From assembly GCA_004352715.1 (NCBI GenBank), contig SCFE01000045.1, positions 129,584 to 193,583 on the forward strand: a DNA stretch of 64,000 nucleotides. Reading direction: 5' to 3'. The notes under the pieces were generated by a model. The model saw only the letters and a list, made by a program, of their open reading frames with translations, did no database searches and was not told the DNA's origin. This document shows positions 1-11,290 of the stretch, in pieces (the first letter of the stretch is position 1; every line of letters starts with the position of its first letter). A program made the position numbers and the translations under genes. This DNA comes from Hofstenia miamia. Lineage: Eukaryota; Xenacoelomorpha; Acoela.

Positions 1-165
1 ATATATATATATATATAATCCTCATCATAATATTTTCAACCTTCACAGCCTCACTCACTCGAAAAATTTTTGCAATTTTTTTAATTGTCGTGTACTGCCC
101 TGTAACTAAAAATCAATCTCTGTTACCTATTGTAGAATGCTGGACTTTTGGTAGTTTTTGATACA

Positions 166-1112
166 TTTCTATAAACGTCTGGAAATCAATTTCATTAAAT
201 TTGTCCTTGTCTCTGTCGTGATTAAATGTTGAGATTCTTGAACATAATTGATCAATTCTTGTTTCGTCTTTGAATTTCTTTTCTCAACACAGTCTTTAAA
301 ATACCTCCAAACATTTTCCACGGGATTAATGTCTGGCGAATTAGGGGTCATTGTAGGATTTGAATGTCACGTTCCCGAAAAAAGCTTGGGCTAAACTGCG
401 AAGTATGGGGCGTTGCACCGTCCTGTTACAAAGTCCAGCTATCTGGATAGAGTGTGTTTGCATAGTCAAAGAACTCCGCGATAGTTGGACAGTACTTCTG
501 ACTATTAATTGTACCTGGACCATCCAAAATTTTTAAATAAAATCTTCTAAAAGATAAAGCGCCCCATACCATAATTTTAGGACTGAACTTCGGACATTTT
601 TTTATTGGTTTGCTGCTGTTTGCTGAGTACCATTGTGATACTTTATTGCGGTGTAACTGGGAAACTCATTCATCTGTGAGAAAAACATTCATAAAAGGAA
701 AGGGTAGTTTCTCCATGTCGGCAAGAATTCCATCCTTTTTTCTTCATGAAGATGTGTGATGCTGGGTACAATCTTTGCAATTTGTTTCGAAATGCCGGAG
801 GATTTTAGAGATCTGTAAACTGTTGAACTATCCAGAGATATCCCAGTTTGTTCTACAACTGCGTCCCGTACATTTTGGCTTGAAAAAAGTTGGGTTATGA
901 AGAGCAATTTACGAAATTCGAATTCTCTCCAATCCAGACAATTTTGACGGTCTTCCACTTCCACTTCGTCTTCTTAGTGCTCCATCATTCTCCAGAATCT
1001 TCATATTCCTATGGAAGGTAGCCTTGGGCATAGCCGAAAATCTCATGAGGTCGCTCTGATTTGTTGTCACATTGACAAACAAAAATTCAAGAATATATCT
1101 ACGTGCTTGCAT
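166..1112 (-). pseudogene. Tc1/mariner-type transposase, inactivated
   Basis: Read on the minus strand this is a DD34E-like (Tc1-type) transposase remnant. It starts near 1112 (MQARRY...) with a helix-turn-helix region that ends in the classic GSGRPSKLSG linker near 915-940. A second HTH region follows at about 700-900. The catalytic core shows the first Asp in LTDE (about 672-680), the second in QDGATPHTS (about 400-425) and Glu in NSPDINPVENVW (about 310-345). About 34 residues lie between the second Asp and the Glu. The copy is dead: there is a frameshift near 910, in-frame stops at 666-668 (TGA) and 426-428 (TAA), and a stop plus frame change at 348-351. Terminal inverted repeats were not located. 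The family call is secure; the subfamily is not. Confidence 0.85.
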
Positions 1113-2720
1113 GTTTTGTGAACAACAATTTAAAGTATTGCAATATTTTATCAAAAATATATTATCTAAAATTTTTCGGCTGCAAAATGAACTTTTTAAA
1201 TTTATTTCTACATAGTGCAAAATTTGAAAGAAATTATTTAAGAATGAAATATTATTCCTTTCCTAGTCATGGATAACATCTTTATTGGCAGCTTTAATAG
1301 ATCAGAATTCGTTGTTTGGAATAATATCTGTCTATTCAGATCAGAGTATTGAGAGTAGAGTCTTCTGTAAGTCGCAAAATGTGTGTTGTAAATCTATCTT
1401 AGTATAAAAAAGTTATTGTAAATAACTTATTTATACATTTTTCCATAAAAAATTTTTTTGTGAAATACTGGCAAATATTGTTTTGACAATCATTCATTGC
1501 GCACCGCTATCTCTGCTTGCATACCGTCTTTAATACATAGATATTTACTGCTTACTAAAAATTTTCCAAATTCCTCGACTCTATAATTTTACTTGTTTTT
1601 TTCTGTGAACATCTCCAGAATTATGCCTATATTTTCACTGCGATTTACAAGAAGAGATGATGAATTTGGTCAATCTAATCTTCAGGTGTAATTTTGAAAA
1701 GTTGTTTGGAGAATCTTCATCATGATAAAATGTTTGGAAATCAAGCGCATAAACTGTTGCTTGTAAAAACGATTAAAATCGTTGTTTTGGTAGCATGTGC
1801 ATGTACTAGAGCTACAACACTCTTACCAAAAACGCCACATAATTTTTGGATATAAGTGATTTAAATGCAATAGTAAAAACATATCCCACTGAATTGGAAA
1901 TGTAGAAAATGAAAATATACATTTTTTGCATAGTCATAATTATCTTAATTTCACATTGCAAAATATGCACAGATGTACATAAAATAATGCTGAATTAACA
2001 TAAAGTTAATGTTGTATTTAAAAATCTCTTTTGAAAATTTTTTATCAGGTGACTCCTGATCCAAAATTTATCCATTCTACGCCACTGGTTATAGCTACAT
2101 GCAAACTTTGCTTCCTAACCGTACTAATCCTTTTACCTATTCCCAATATCACCCAGGCAAAGTAGCCTAACCACCAAACATTTAAGGGAGATGGTTATCT
2201 TGCCTTATGCCTGAAGTGATACCCTAAGTGGTGATCATAAAGATCAACAACATAATAATAAAGATAAATAAAGGGGCAATTTAAGAAAAAGTTTTATCTG
2301 AAAAATGCTAAAATAAAAGGTTAATTAAATTGACGGTTAGGGAATAATAATAATAATAATAATAGTGAAACAAAGAGCAACTGTAAGATAGAGTAGCAAA
2401 ACTTAAATTAACAGAAATTAACAGTTTCTGCATATTTACAAATATTAGCAAATAATGTAACTCACTTTTTATAAAGCGATGAGTAATATCAGAACAAATT
2501 AAGCAAAATATATAGCAATGTCTGTAATTCAAATTAATGTACATATTTGGATTCCTCTCCAAGCAAACAATCAAATTACAAAATGATAATTATCACTAAT
2601 TGTACAATAATGAGAATCGAACATATTATTTAATTAGACACTAAATGTTATTTTTGCAACTAAGGATGTAATTATACTACTCTATTGGCAAACGAAATCT
2701 TCCAGAGGTATCTGGTTTGT
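1113..2720. other. Intergenic, no gene seen
   Basis: AT-rich sequence without a supported gene. A short (AAT)n tract lies at about 2343-2364. The stretch at about 2090-2280 is less AT-rich and ends in an A/T-rich simple tail (aataataaagataaataaa), which could be the 3' end of an old retroposon. That is only a suggestion. Confidence 0.5.
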
Positions 2721-2766
<46 letters not shown>

Positions 2767-2790
2767 GTAATAATAATAATAATAATAATA
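2721..2790. repeat. (TAA)n microsatellite upstream of REL element copy 1
   Basis: Almost pure TAA/AAT repeat of about 70 bp that stops exactly where the retrotransposon coding sequence begins. It is the left flank of copy 1. Confidence 0.95.
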
Positions 2791-4666
2791 GACCAGGCAG
2801 TAGTGGAGAATTGTAGAAGAAGGAAGACAAACTTAGCAATGGGATTGATAGACTACAGGAAGGCGTATGACAGCATATCGCATAGGTGGGTATTGAGGAC
2901 GCTAGAGGCCAATGGAGTTTCACGGAAATGGGTTGAGTTTCTAGAGAGGGAAATGGGAAAGTGGCAGACTGAGATAGACAGACTGAGATAGACAGGCACA
3001 GGCTGAGGTATATTTGGGCATATTCCAGGGAGACAGCTTAGCACCACTACTGTTTGTAGTTAGCTTAATCCCATCACGACAGGTATAGGATATAAGTTGG
3101 AGAAGAATTGTAGAGCAGTGAGTCACTTGTGGTACATGGACGACCTGAAGATGTATGCTTGTTCAAGGAAGATGTTGCAAAAGCAAGTGGAGACATTGGA
3201 GAAAGCAAGCAGAGATTCTGGGTTGGAATTTGGATTAGGAAAGTGTGCAGCAGTGACAATGACTAGAGGCCAGTGCATAGAGGCCAGTGCATAGATGGAG
3301 ATTGTTGAGGACGAGTAGTGGGGATAAGATTGAGAAAGTCAAAGAGGAGTACAAGTACTTAGGTGTGATAGAGAAAGATAGAACAGATTATGAGGAAATG
3401 AGGACGAGGTTAAGGAAAGAATACAAGAGGAGAGTAAGGAAGGTACTACAGAAGTCAGCATTGAATGGGCAGAACAGCATAAAGGCAATTAATACATTAG
3501 CGATACCAGTGTTGAGATATTCGGCAGGAATAGTTAGGTGGAACAAGAATGAACTGAGGGAATTAGACAGGGAGACAAGGAAGATACTAGCAGCAGAGAG
3601 AGCTTTCAACCTAAATGGAGATGTGGATAGGCTGTACATGGCAAGGTATAAGGGAGGGAAAGGGCTGCTAAGTGTGGAGGAAACTGTGGAAGCAGAAGCA
3701 CTAGGGCTAAAGGAATATGTAGAAGAGCAACCTAGAGAATCCCTACTAGAGGTCACTAAGGAGTTAAGGAAGATAAGAACTGAGAGTGAAGGAAAGAAGG
3801 TATACCAGAGTAGGATGAAATCAGAGAGACAAACAAGGTATAGGCAGAAGGCAATGCATGGAGAATACTGGAGGAACACAGAAATGTGTGACAGAGAAGA
3901 GAGCAACAAGTGGTTAAAGAAGGCAGGACTGAAGAGAGAAACAGAAGCACTAATAATGGCAGCACAGGAGCAAGCAATAAGAACAAACTGGGTGAAGAAG
4001 CATATAGACAGAAGAGTAGAAGTAAGTGATAAGTGTAGGCTCTGTAAGAAAGAGGCGGAGACAGTAGATCATCTGATAGCAGGGTGTAAGAAGCTGGCAC
4101 AGAATGAGTATAAGTTCAGGCATGACAAGGTGGGAAGAATGGTACACTGGAGTTTGAGCAGGCAGCATGGGTTAGAAGCAGGAGACAAGTGGTATGAGCA
4201 CAAGCCACAGGGCGTCATAGAAAATGAGAAGGTTAAGATACTGTGGGACTGCAACATACAGACAGGCAAGGTGATAGAAGCACAGAGGCCAGACATAGTA
4301 GTGGTAGACAAAGAGCAAAGATTAGGAACAGTGATAGACATAGCAGTACCAAAGGACAGAAATGTAGAAAACAAGGAGAAAGAGAAGATAGACAAGTACA
4401 GAGAGTTGGCAGAGGAAATAGAAAGGCTGTGGAAGTTAAAGAAGGTTGAAGTAGTCCCAGTAGTAAAAGGCGCAGTAGGAACAGTGAGTAAGAAGCATAA
4501 GATATACTTGGAGAAGTTGGGAGTACCAAAGTGGGGAGGAGCAGTAGCACAGAAGGCAACGTTGTTAGGTACAGCAAGAGTCCTGAGGAAAGCTCTCAGA
4601 CTCCTTGGGAACTGGTGAGTTCCCCGAGCTGAGAGGAATACCAGCATGAAGTTGTGCAAAGTAAGA
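2791..4666 (+). mobile_element. REL-endonuclease non-LTR retrotransposon (R4/Dong-like), copy 1, 5'-truncated
   Basis: A 5'-truncated copy that starts inside the reverse transcriptase, just before motif A (LIDYRKAYDS, about 2845-2880). RT motif B appears as FQGDSLAPLLF near 3020-3055 and motif C as WYMDDLKMYA near 3130-3160. Relative to copy 2 the RT frame is broken by two 14-bp tandem duplications (about 2968-2996 and 3267-3294) and by a small deletion near 3070. From 3287 the frame is open to the end of the protein. A short 3' UTR of about 50 bp follows the stop, then a (TAA)n tail. RT before a C-terminal CCHC plus PD...D endonuclease is the order known for REL-type non-LTR elements (R2, R4, NeSL, CRE groups). 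The R4/Dong label is an inference from the TAA flanks. Confidence 0.85.
3287..4618 (+). CDS. Retrotransposon polyprotein C-terminal part: RT thumb, CCHC finger and restriction-like endonuclease
   Basis: A 443-codon open frame holding the end of the RT and the restriction-like endonuclease that nicks target DNA for target-primed reverse transcription. The early part (EEYKYLGVIEKDR, then LRYSAGIVRWNKNEL) is RT thumb-like. A CCHC motif, CRLCKKEAETVDHLIAGC, lies near residues 250-267. The nuclease core follows at about 325-365: RPDIVVVD, then a 14-residue spacing to the Asp of VIDIAVP, then the K...Y pair in EKIDKYRELA. It ends ...LLGNW. The ATG is only the first one in the open frame and not a native start, because the real ORF runs in from the RT upstream. 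The frame is intact although the RT before it is not. The copy cannot make a full enzyme. Confidence 0.85.
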   Translation: MHRWRLLRTSSGDKIEKVKEEYKYLGVIEKDRTDYEEMRTRLRKEYKRRVRKVLQKSALNGQNSIKAINTLAIPVLRYSAGIVRWNKNELRELDRETRKILAAERAFNLNGDVDRLYMARYKGGKGLLSVEETVEAEALGLKEYVEEQPRESLLEVTKELRKIRTESEGKKVYQSRMKSERQTRYRQKAMHGEYWRNTEMCDREESNKWLKKAGLKRETEALIMAAQEQAIRTNWVKKHIDRRVEVSDKCRLCKKEAETVDHLIAGCKKLAQNEYKFRHDKVGRMVHWSLSRQHGLEAGDKWYEHKPQGVIENEKVKILWDCNIQTGKVIEAQRPDIVVVDKEQRLGTVIDIAVPKDRNVENKEKEKIDKYRELAEEIERLWKLKKVEVVPVVKGAVGTVSKKHKIYLEKLGVPKWGGAVAQKATLLGTARVLRKALRLLGNW

Positions 4667-4696
4667 AATAATAATAATAAAATACTAATAATAATG
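4667..4696. repeat. (TAA)n between the two REL elements
   Basis: Imperfect AAT/TAA repeat that forms the 3' tail of copy 1 and the left flank of copy 2. Nothing else separates the two elements. Confidence 0.9.
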
Positions 4697-7156
4697 ATAT
4701 TAAGACCCGGGTTTGAACACTGCCCCAACCCTTTCTTAATATGAAAGTTACAAATAAGAAAAGGCTCTCCGTCCCTTGAAGAAATGGACAAAGGGTGTGA
4801 AGAATCTCCGGACAGGTGGACTTGGAAGCATGGAATTCAGAAGTGGTTGCATAGGATCCACACAGACCAGAATAGAACAGCATTGGAGTGCTAAAGAACA
4901 GGCCAGATGAGAGGGGCTACAGAAAGAGAATGTTGGAAGAATTGAAGAAAGCACGAACATTTTTTGAGGTTACAGAGCAGAAACTTGCAGGACAAGTAAG
5001 AAAGTTGCAGTTTGATGAGAGTTGAACAGGCTAAGCAAGGGGAAGTGATAGACATAGTGGCAGAAGTGACAGAAGCAGCAGAACCAGTGGATGCAGAAAC
5101 TGAAGGTGCAATCAAGGAAAGGATGTAGGAAGAAATGGGTGAGAAAAGTAGGTTGACATTTCCAAAGGGAGTTAAGAAAAGCAAGCTAAAGTAAAGACAG
5201 CAAAAATCAATAAAATAATAGAGAGGATAGATGTTAGGAGTGTCAAAGAGGTAAATAGGTTAGTATATGCATGCAAATGGGAGGTGCTGGAGAATGTAGG
5301 CATGGGCATGAAGAAAAAAAGGTGACAAGAAGTAAGTAAGGCAGTACAGGATAAGTACAGGGTATTTAAGGGGAAGACTATAGAAAATGCAAGAGAAGAG
5401 CTTAAGCAGAGATTAGTTGCTGAAGCTAAGAAAGAGAGAAAGTATAGGGCACGGGCAAAACAGGCAAGACACAATGTGAAGTTTGAGATCCAAGAAAAAA
5501 GATTCGACAAAGAACTATATTGCAGGAGGAACTTCTACAGCTGTAAGGTTCTGGGAAAGTATATGGGGAAGTGAGGGTCCAGAGATAGAAATTGAGCATG
5601 TGCAGAAGGAGTTCAGACAAGAAGAAGAAGAAGAAGAAGAAGAAGAAGAAGAAGAAGAAGAACAAGAAGAAGAAGAAGAACAAGAAGAAGAAGAAGAAGA
5701 AGTAATCATTGCTGCAAAGTTGGAGGAATCTCTAAAAAAGATGAAGAACTGTCGCCAAATAGAGATGGGTACATAGGTATTGATTGACGAAGTTCACAAG
5801 TGTTTATGAGAAACTAGCAGTAGCATTGGAGGAGTGTGTGGAGAGTGGATGTCCAGATTGGATGGTAGTGGGAATGACATTTTTGATACAGAAGGACCCA
5901 AAGAAAGTGAGGTAAGCAACTTCAGGCAAATAACATGTCTGCCAACAACTTGGAAATTGCTGACTTCTGTGATTTCAAGTACGCTGACATGTTACTTAGA
6001 ACAGAATTGGTTGATACCAGAGGAACAAAAGGGATGTAGTACAAAGACTAGATAATGTAAAGATCAGTTATTAATAGACCAGGCAGTGGTGGAGAATTGC
6101 GGGAGAATTAAGAAAAACTTAGCAATGGCATGGATAGATTATAGGAAGGCATATGATAGCATAGCACATAAGTGAATACTGAGAACACTAGAGGCCAATG
6201 GAGTTTCACGGAGATTGGTTGAGTTTCTAAAGAGAGAGATGGGAAGTGGCAGACTAAGATAGACGGGCACAGGCTGAGGTTTAGTTGGGCATATTCCAGG
6301 GAGACAGCTTAGCACCACTACTGTTTTTAGTTAGCTTAATCCCCATCACAGTAAGGTTAAAGGAAACAGGCATAGGGTATAAGTTGGAGAAGAATTGTAA
6401 AGCAGTGAGTCACCTATAATACATGGACGATCTGAAGAGTTATACTAGCTGAAAAAAAATGTTGCAGAAGCAAGTGGAAACATTAGAGATGGCAATTAGA
6501 AAGTCTGGGTTAGAGTTTGGATTAGGAAAGTGTGCGGCAGTGACAATCACCAGAGGCAAGTGTATAATAGATGGAGATGATTTGAGGACAAGCAGTGGAA
6601 TAAGATTGAAGAAATCAAGAAGGGTTACAAGTGCTTAGGAGTGATAGAGAAAGATAGAACAGGTCATGAGGAAATGAAGAAGTTAAGAATAGAATACAAG
6701 AGGAGAGTAAGGAAGGTACTGCAGAAGTAGAGAATGAGAAGGTTAAGATACTGCGGGACTTTAACATACAGACGAGCAAGGTGATAGAAGCATGGAGGCT
6801 AGACAAAGAGAAAATATTGGAAATATTGATAGACATAGCAGTACCAAAGGACTGAAATGTAGAAAGCAAGGAGAAAGAGAAGATGAAAAAGTACATACAG
6901 GGAGTTGGCAGAGGAAATAGAAAATCCGTGGAAGTTAAACAATGTCGAAGTAGCCCCCGTAGTCATATGAGCAGTGAGTAAGAAGCATAAAAGTTACTTG
7001 GAGAAATTGAAACTACCGAGGTGGGGAGTTGACGTAGTACAGAAGGCAGTGCTGTTAGGAATAGCTAGAGTTCTGAGGAAAGCTCTCAAATTCCCTGGAA
7101 ACTGGTGAGTTCCTCGAGCTCAGATGGATGCCACAATGAAACAGAGAAAATAATGA
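4697..7156 (+). mobile_element. REL-endonuclease non-LTR retrotransposon, copy 2, longer 5' part, internal deletion
   Basis: Same family and orientation as copy 1. It keeps the region upstream of the RT: broken frames such as KKERKYRARAKQARHNVKFEIQEKRF near 5420-5505, then FWESIWG near 5550. RT blocks run from about 5730: KKMKN..., FLIQKDPKKxSEVSNFR near 5880-5930, CLPTTWKLLTSVIS near 5940-5980, and IDYRKAYDSIAH near 6130-6170. At about 6727 the sequence jumps from the end of the thumb to the endonuclease. Compared with copy 1, roughly 760 bp (copy-1 positions about 3456-4217) are missing, including the CCHC finger. Many stops and frameshifts are present. The 3' end (ctggtgagttcc...) matches copy 1 and is followed by (TAA)n at 7157-7178. 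Confidence 0.85.
5620..5702 (+). repeat. (GAA)n tract inside REL copy 2
   Basis: GAA repeat with a few CAA interruptions. It encodes a poly-Glu run in the element's frame, between FWESIWG and the first RT blocks. It is probably a microsatellite expansion of an acidic stretch. Copy 1 lacks this region, so a comparison within the window is not possible. Confidence 0.8.
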
Positions 7157-7178
7157 GATAATAATAATAATAATAATG
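7157..7178. repeat. (TAA)n tail of REL copy 2
   Basis: Short TAA repeat directly after the copy-2 3' UTR. Confidence 0.9.
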
Positions 7179-7513
7179 TATTATTCATTCTAAAAATAAC
7201 ATTCAGAATTGTACAAAACCATATTTTAGCTCCACAACTGAGTATCTAATCAGGTTTTAAAAAAATATACCTGCATCTCATTCAATTCAACTAAAGGCCA
7301 CATTTATTGTTTTATTGTGTTTTGTTTAATTTTTGTTATTAATTGCATTCATTATATTCATAACACTACAGTATATTTCCCACATGTTATAAGATATCAT
7401 TTATGTAGAAGTAGTATGTTCTGTTTATATCGACCCTATATCGAAGGTTTTAAATGTTGACTTATCGAATTGTGCAGTAGAATTAACATCTATGCAACCA
7501 AAATTTGCATGCA

Positions 7514-7563
<50 letters not shown>

Positions 7564-8060
7564 CAGTCCAAAAAAATTTCACATTATTCACCAAAAGAAC
7601 GTCAAAACAAAGAAGAGTACTTATCACTCGCATTATTGAAAGTATTGTTCACCTCAAATGATATAAAGCGATATAAAATTTTACAGAATCTATATAGTGA
7701 AAAAATGATAAAGTTATTATAATAATGCTTGCAAAAAAATTGGACATGGAATTTCAAATTATTATACAACTTATCGAAACTTAAAAAATACTTAACTCCA
7801 TGAATATTGATTCTGAGAAAATTGCTTGATGTTCTCCGAAAAAATATACATTGTTTAATAAAATGATATGCAAGAAAACGAATTGTTATTGCACATCAAG
7901 GAAGTTTGTTGCAAAATTCATCGAAAGGATTTGCTTAAAATGAAAAATGGATGAAAATTTCTAACAACAACAATAGCATATATTTAAATTCTCATGTACA
8001 AATACATGTATTAAATTTACAAACTTATTAAGAATATAAATAATGCAACGTTCTTCATAT
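7179..8060. other. No gene seen; (TA)n at 7516-7561
   Basis: AT-rich filler with a 46-bp (TA)n microsatellite. Open frames across it are repeat translations (IYIYIY). Confidence 0.6.
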
Positions 8061-11000
8061 GAACTTCGTTATCACAGTAAATGTTTGTTTCTTGGTTACA
8101 TTTATAAACTACATATAAATTAATAAATATTTTAAACTTATTGTTCTTGAGTTGCACATCTTATTCTATAATTAGTCAGATAATTGATTATTTTCGTATA
8201 ATCATGTTTTTCATGTTCTTAAATATTGTATAATTTTTTTCACTTCTTGTGCTGTAATCCAATTTGTTCCATAGCCATATTGAATACTTTAGCAATCCGT
8301 TCTTCATTACTTTTCTATTATACTGTTTTACCAAATGTAATTGTTCTTTGATTTAAATGATTAGAAATGTTCGATTTTCTTTTCCAAAATATCGATAAAC
8401 ATCTAATATTTTGAAGAGCTTCTAATGATCTTAGATGGTATTTACACATTATTTATTTTTGATTTTTGTTACTAATTATGTTTATTCCCCATTTAAGTAC
8501 TTTCTCTAATTTCGATTTTGCTTTTTTCCTTACATTCGTTAATAAACAAGATGACTACAAGAAATGGAATTGAACAAGTGATTGAAAGTGTACTACCCTC
8601 CATTATATTGGTATAAACTTTTCATTTTTTTGATCTTATACCATACGCCATTTTCTTTATGATGTTGTTTGCCTCGTATTCAAAATTCAATTTATTATCA
8701 ATTACTACCCCCAAATAATTCATTTTTGGTGAATCCTGAATGACGTTGTTACATATCTTAATACTTTCTAATGTTGATTCATTTCTTCTTTTTTTAATTA
8801 CCATAAATATAGTTTTTCAATATTTAGTTTTAGCAAATTGTTATAATTAAAGAATTATTGCAATTTTTCGATATTTTCTTGTAAAGTTAAAATATCATTA
8901 CAGTAAATGAGAGTATCATCTGAAAATTGTACATGACTACTATTAATGTGCTGATCCATATCATTTACATATAATCTAAATAGTAATGGACCCAGTACTG
9001 ATCCTTGTGGTACTCCATGTTTAGGTCTAATGAATTTGATAGTTCTTCTTTGAGTTTCACATACTGGTATCTATTACTTAAATAACTATTTAATAATTCT
9101 ATTAATGAATCACTAAAATTATAGATCTGCTTTAACTTTTCCAATAAAATAGAATGGTTCATTGAATTAAATGCCTTTGAAATATCTAGTGATGTTATAT
9201 ATATTTTTTCATTCCTATCTAATTTTGATCTCCAGTCTTCAACAGAATAAAGTAAAGCATCATTTTTACAGGTATTTTTTTTGAAATCCAAATAGATGTT
9301 TTGATATTAATTCGTTTTGTTCCACATATAGGTTAATTTAGTTGTACAATAATTTTTCAAATATTTTATTAATTAATGTTAATACTGAAACTAGTCGGTA
9401 ATTTTCTGCAAGATCTTTTATTCCTTTCTTATATATTGGTGTAACTTTAGCCATTTTTAAGTAATCAGGATAAGTTGATCCTGCCAAGCATTGATTAAAT
9501 AAGTCACAATGAGGTCTCAATAAAATATCTAAGGCACCTTTCAACACCAGGGAGGAAGTTCACAATGACCTTTCGCTTTCTTCCAATTAATTTTCTTTGT
9601 TTCTTTGCAAAACTCTACTAATGTAATAAATCTTGGTTTATATAGGGATAATCTTTTTTTCTAATATTGCGTTGGTTATGACAAAAATGTTCAAACTTTG
9701 TATTTAGGTTGTCATTCATTCCTAGTTTCACAAATCTTTCACTTAAAATATTACTGATTTCTTTGTCATTTGTAGTAAATTCACCATTATCATTTACTAT
9801 ATAACGAATTTCATTTTCTTCTTTAAAATTTAAAAATTTCAAAATAAATGACCACTTTTGTTTAACAGATTTTTTTCATTAAAAGAATTTTGTAAAAAAG
9901 CTTGTAGATCAAAATTACATTTTGTTGAGGCTTTATTTCTTAATCTTTTAAAATAATCATAGTTCGCTTTCGTTCTGTTTTGACAAAAAATTGCATATGC
10001 CTTATGCTTTTTTCTAATGCATTCTTTCGTTTCTTTAGATATTTATATTTTCCACGTTTTATTAGCATTTTTTCAATTGTGTTTTTGAATCTTTGTAATA
10101 GGGCAAAACGTATGATAAATACTTGTTAAATTATCGATTATAAACATCATTTTTGATCCACTGTTGTACCAAAGTAATAATCATTCCAATTTAAGTTGAT
10201 CAATTCTTTCAAAAAATTATTGTTGTTAAAGTATTTCTTTGAATAAAATCTTTTAGTGCAATATATCCGTGAATTTGCTTGAGTCTTTATATTATTAAAT
10301 ATTGCACATGTCAGTAAGTGGTCTGATATAAAATAATCTGTAACCAAAACTTCATATGTCTGAATGCTTGAGACGTCAGTAATGATATAATCAATCAAAG
10401 AAGACTTAACAAAGTTGTTATGCGTTGGTATATTTTTATTCAGAACTTACATATTAAAGACATTAATTAAATCGTTAATTTTCCTTTTTTCAATTTCACA
10501 CAAATAATTTTGGTTATAATCACCCATATTAATAACTAAGTTTGTTGTTTAATTTGCAATGCAAATTTTTTGTATAAATTTTCTTCGAAAGCTTGAAATG
10601 ATTGTTTCTTACTGCAATAACTTAAATTGATCAAATATCAGACTCCATATAAATTAAATAGAACCCATAAGCTATAAATTCAGAATCCTTTTCAGAAATA
10701 TCATCTCTGGTTATTGGTTTGAATTTGCGTGGTATGTTTACCAAAAACACCACCATCTCTGGTTTTATGTGTTAAAGCTGGTCTTCTATCCCTTAGAAAG
10801 ATCAAAGATTTGTCATTTAAACTTTTTAAGCAGTTATTAAATTTCAATCAAGTTTCCGTAACGCCAAGGATTGTACTGTCATCAAAATTCATAATACTCT
10901 GGAAATTGGTATTTACTAATTTTAATTTATTTTGCATAGTTACAATTTTTTCATTTACTTTGTTGCAGGGTAAATATTTTCGTATGCAATTTTATTACAA

Positions 11001-11290
11001 TTCATGATTTCTCTTCAAAATAGTGAACTGCATTTGATTTTTATAAATGGGACACTCTTTGCTAAATGCGTTACGGTTATTATATGATTTCTTAAACATA
11101 TTTGAATTTTTGCAGTTGATGCATTTATGCATTTCCTTAACATTTTCAACTGGGCAATTCATATAGTTGAGATTATCCATGCAGTACATACAGTTAGATA
11201 TTTTAATGGAGCATACCTTTTTGGAATGACCAAATTCACCACAATTACATCAAAATATAGGAAAACGTTTTGCTAGATTTGTATATGCAT
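8060..11290 (-). mobile_element. Jockey/CR1-like non-LTR retrotransposon, decayed
   Basis: A decayed element read from high to low coordinates. The gag-like ORF1 end (about 10990-11270) shows zinc-knuckle pieces: CNCGEFGHSKKVC and, further on, HKCINCKNSN...ECPIYK. The APE endonuclease lies at about 10150-10980, with GDYN near 10505-10530 and MIDYIITD...SDHLL near 10320-10400. The RT follows: MAKVTPIYKKG...ENYR near 9400-9460, LDISKAFNSMNHSILLEKL near 9150-9215, a remnant of the PQGSVLGP block near 8985-9020, and MNYLGVVIDNKLNF near 8680-8725. C-terminal RT debris continues to about 8060 (for example SLEALQNIRCLSIFW near 8385-8430). Every domain carries stops and frameshifts. It belongs to the jockey superfamily in the broad sense; the clade is uncertain. 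Confidence 0.8.

Noticed and set aside
4700-4740. tRNA T-arm-like gggtttgaacac
   Set aside because: No acceptor stem, D-arm or anticodon arm around it; it is part of REL copy 2.
3388-4791. Minus-strand Leu/Ser-rich frames up to 240 codons opposite REL copy 1
   Set aside because: Shadows of the purine-rich sense strand (GAA/AAG-rich codons); no domain content.
5426-5776. Poly-Phe, poly-Ser and poly-Glu frames
   Set aside because: Three readings of one GAA microsatellite; only the Glu frame fits the retrotransposon.
7470-7722. IYIYIY frames
   Set aside because: Translation of the (TA)n microsatellite.
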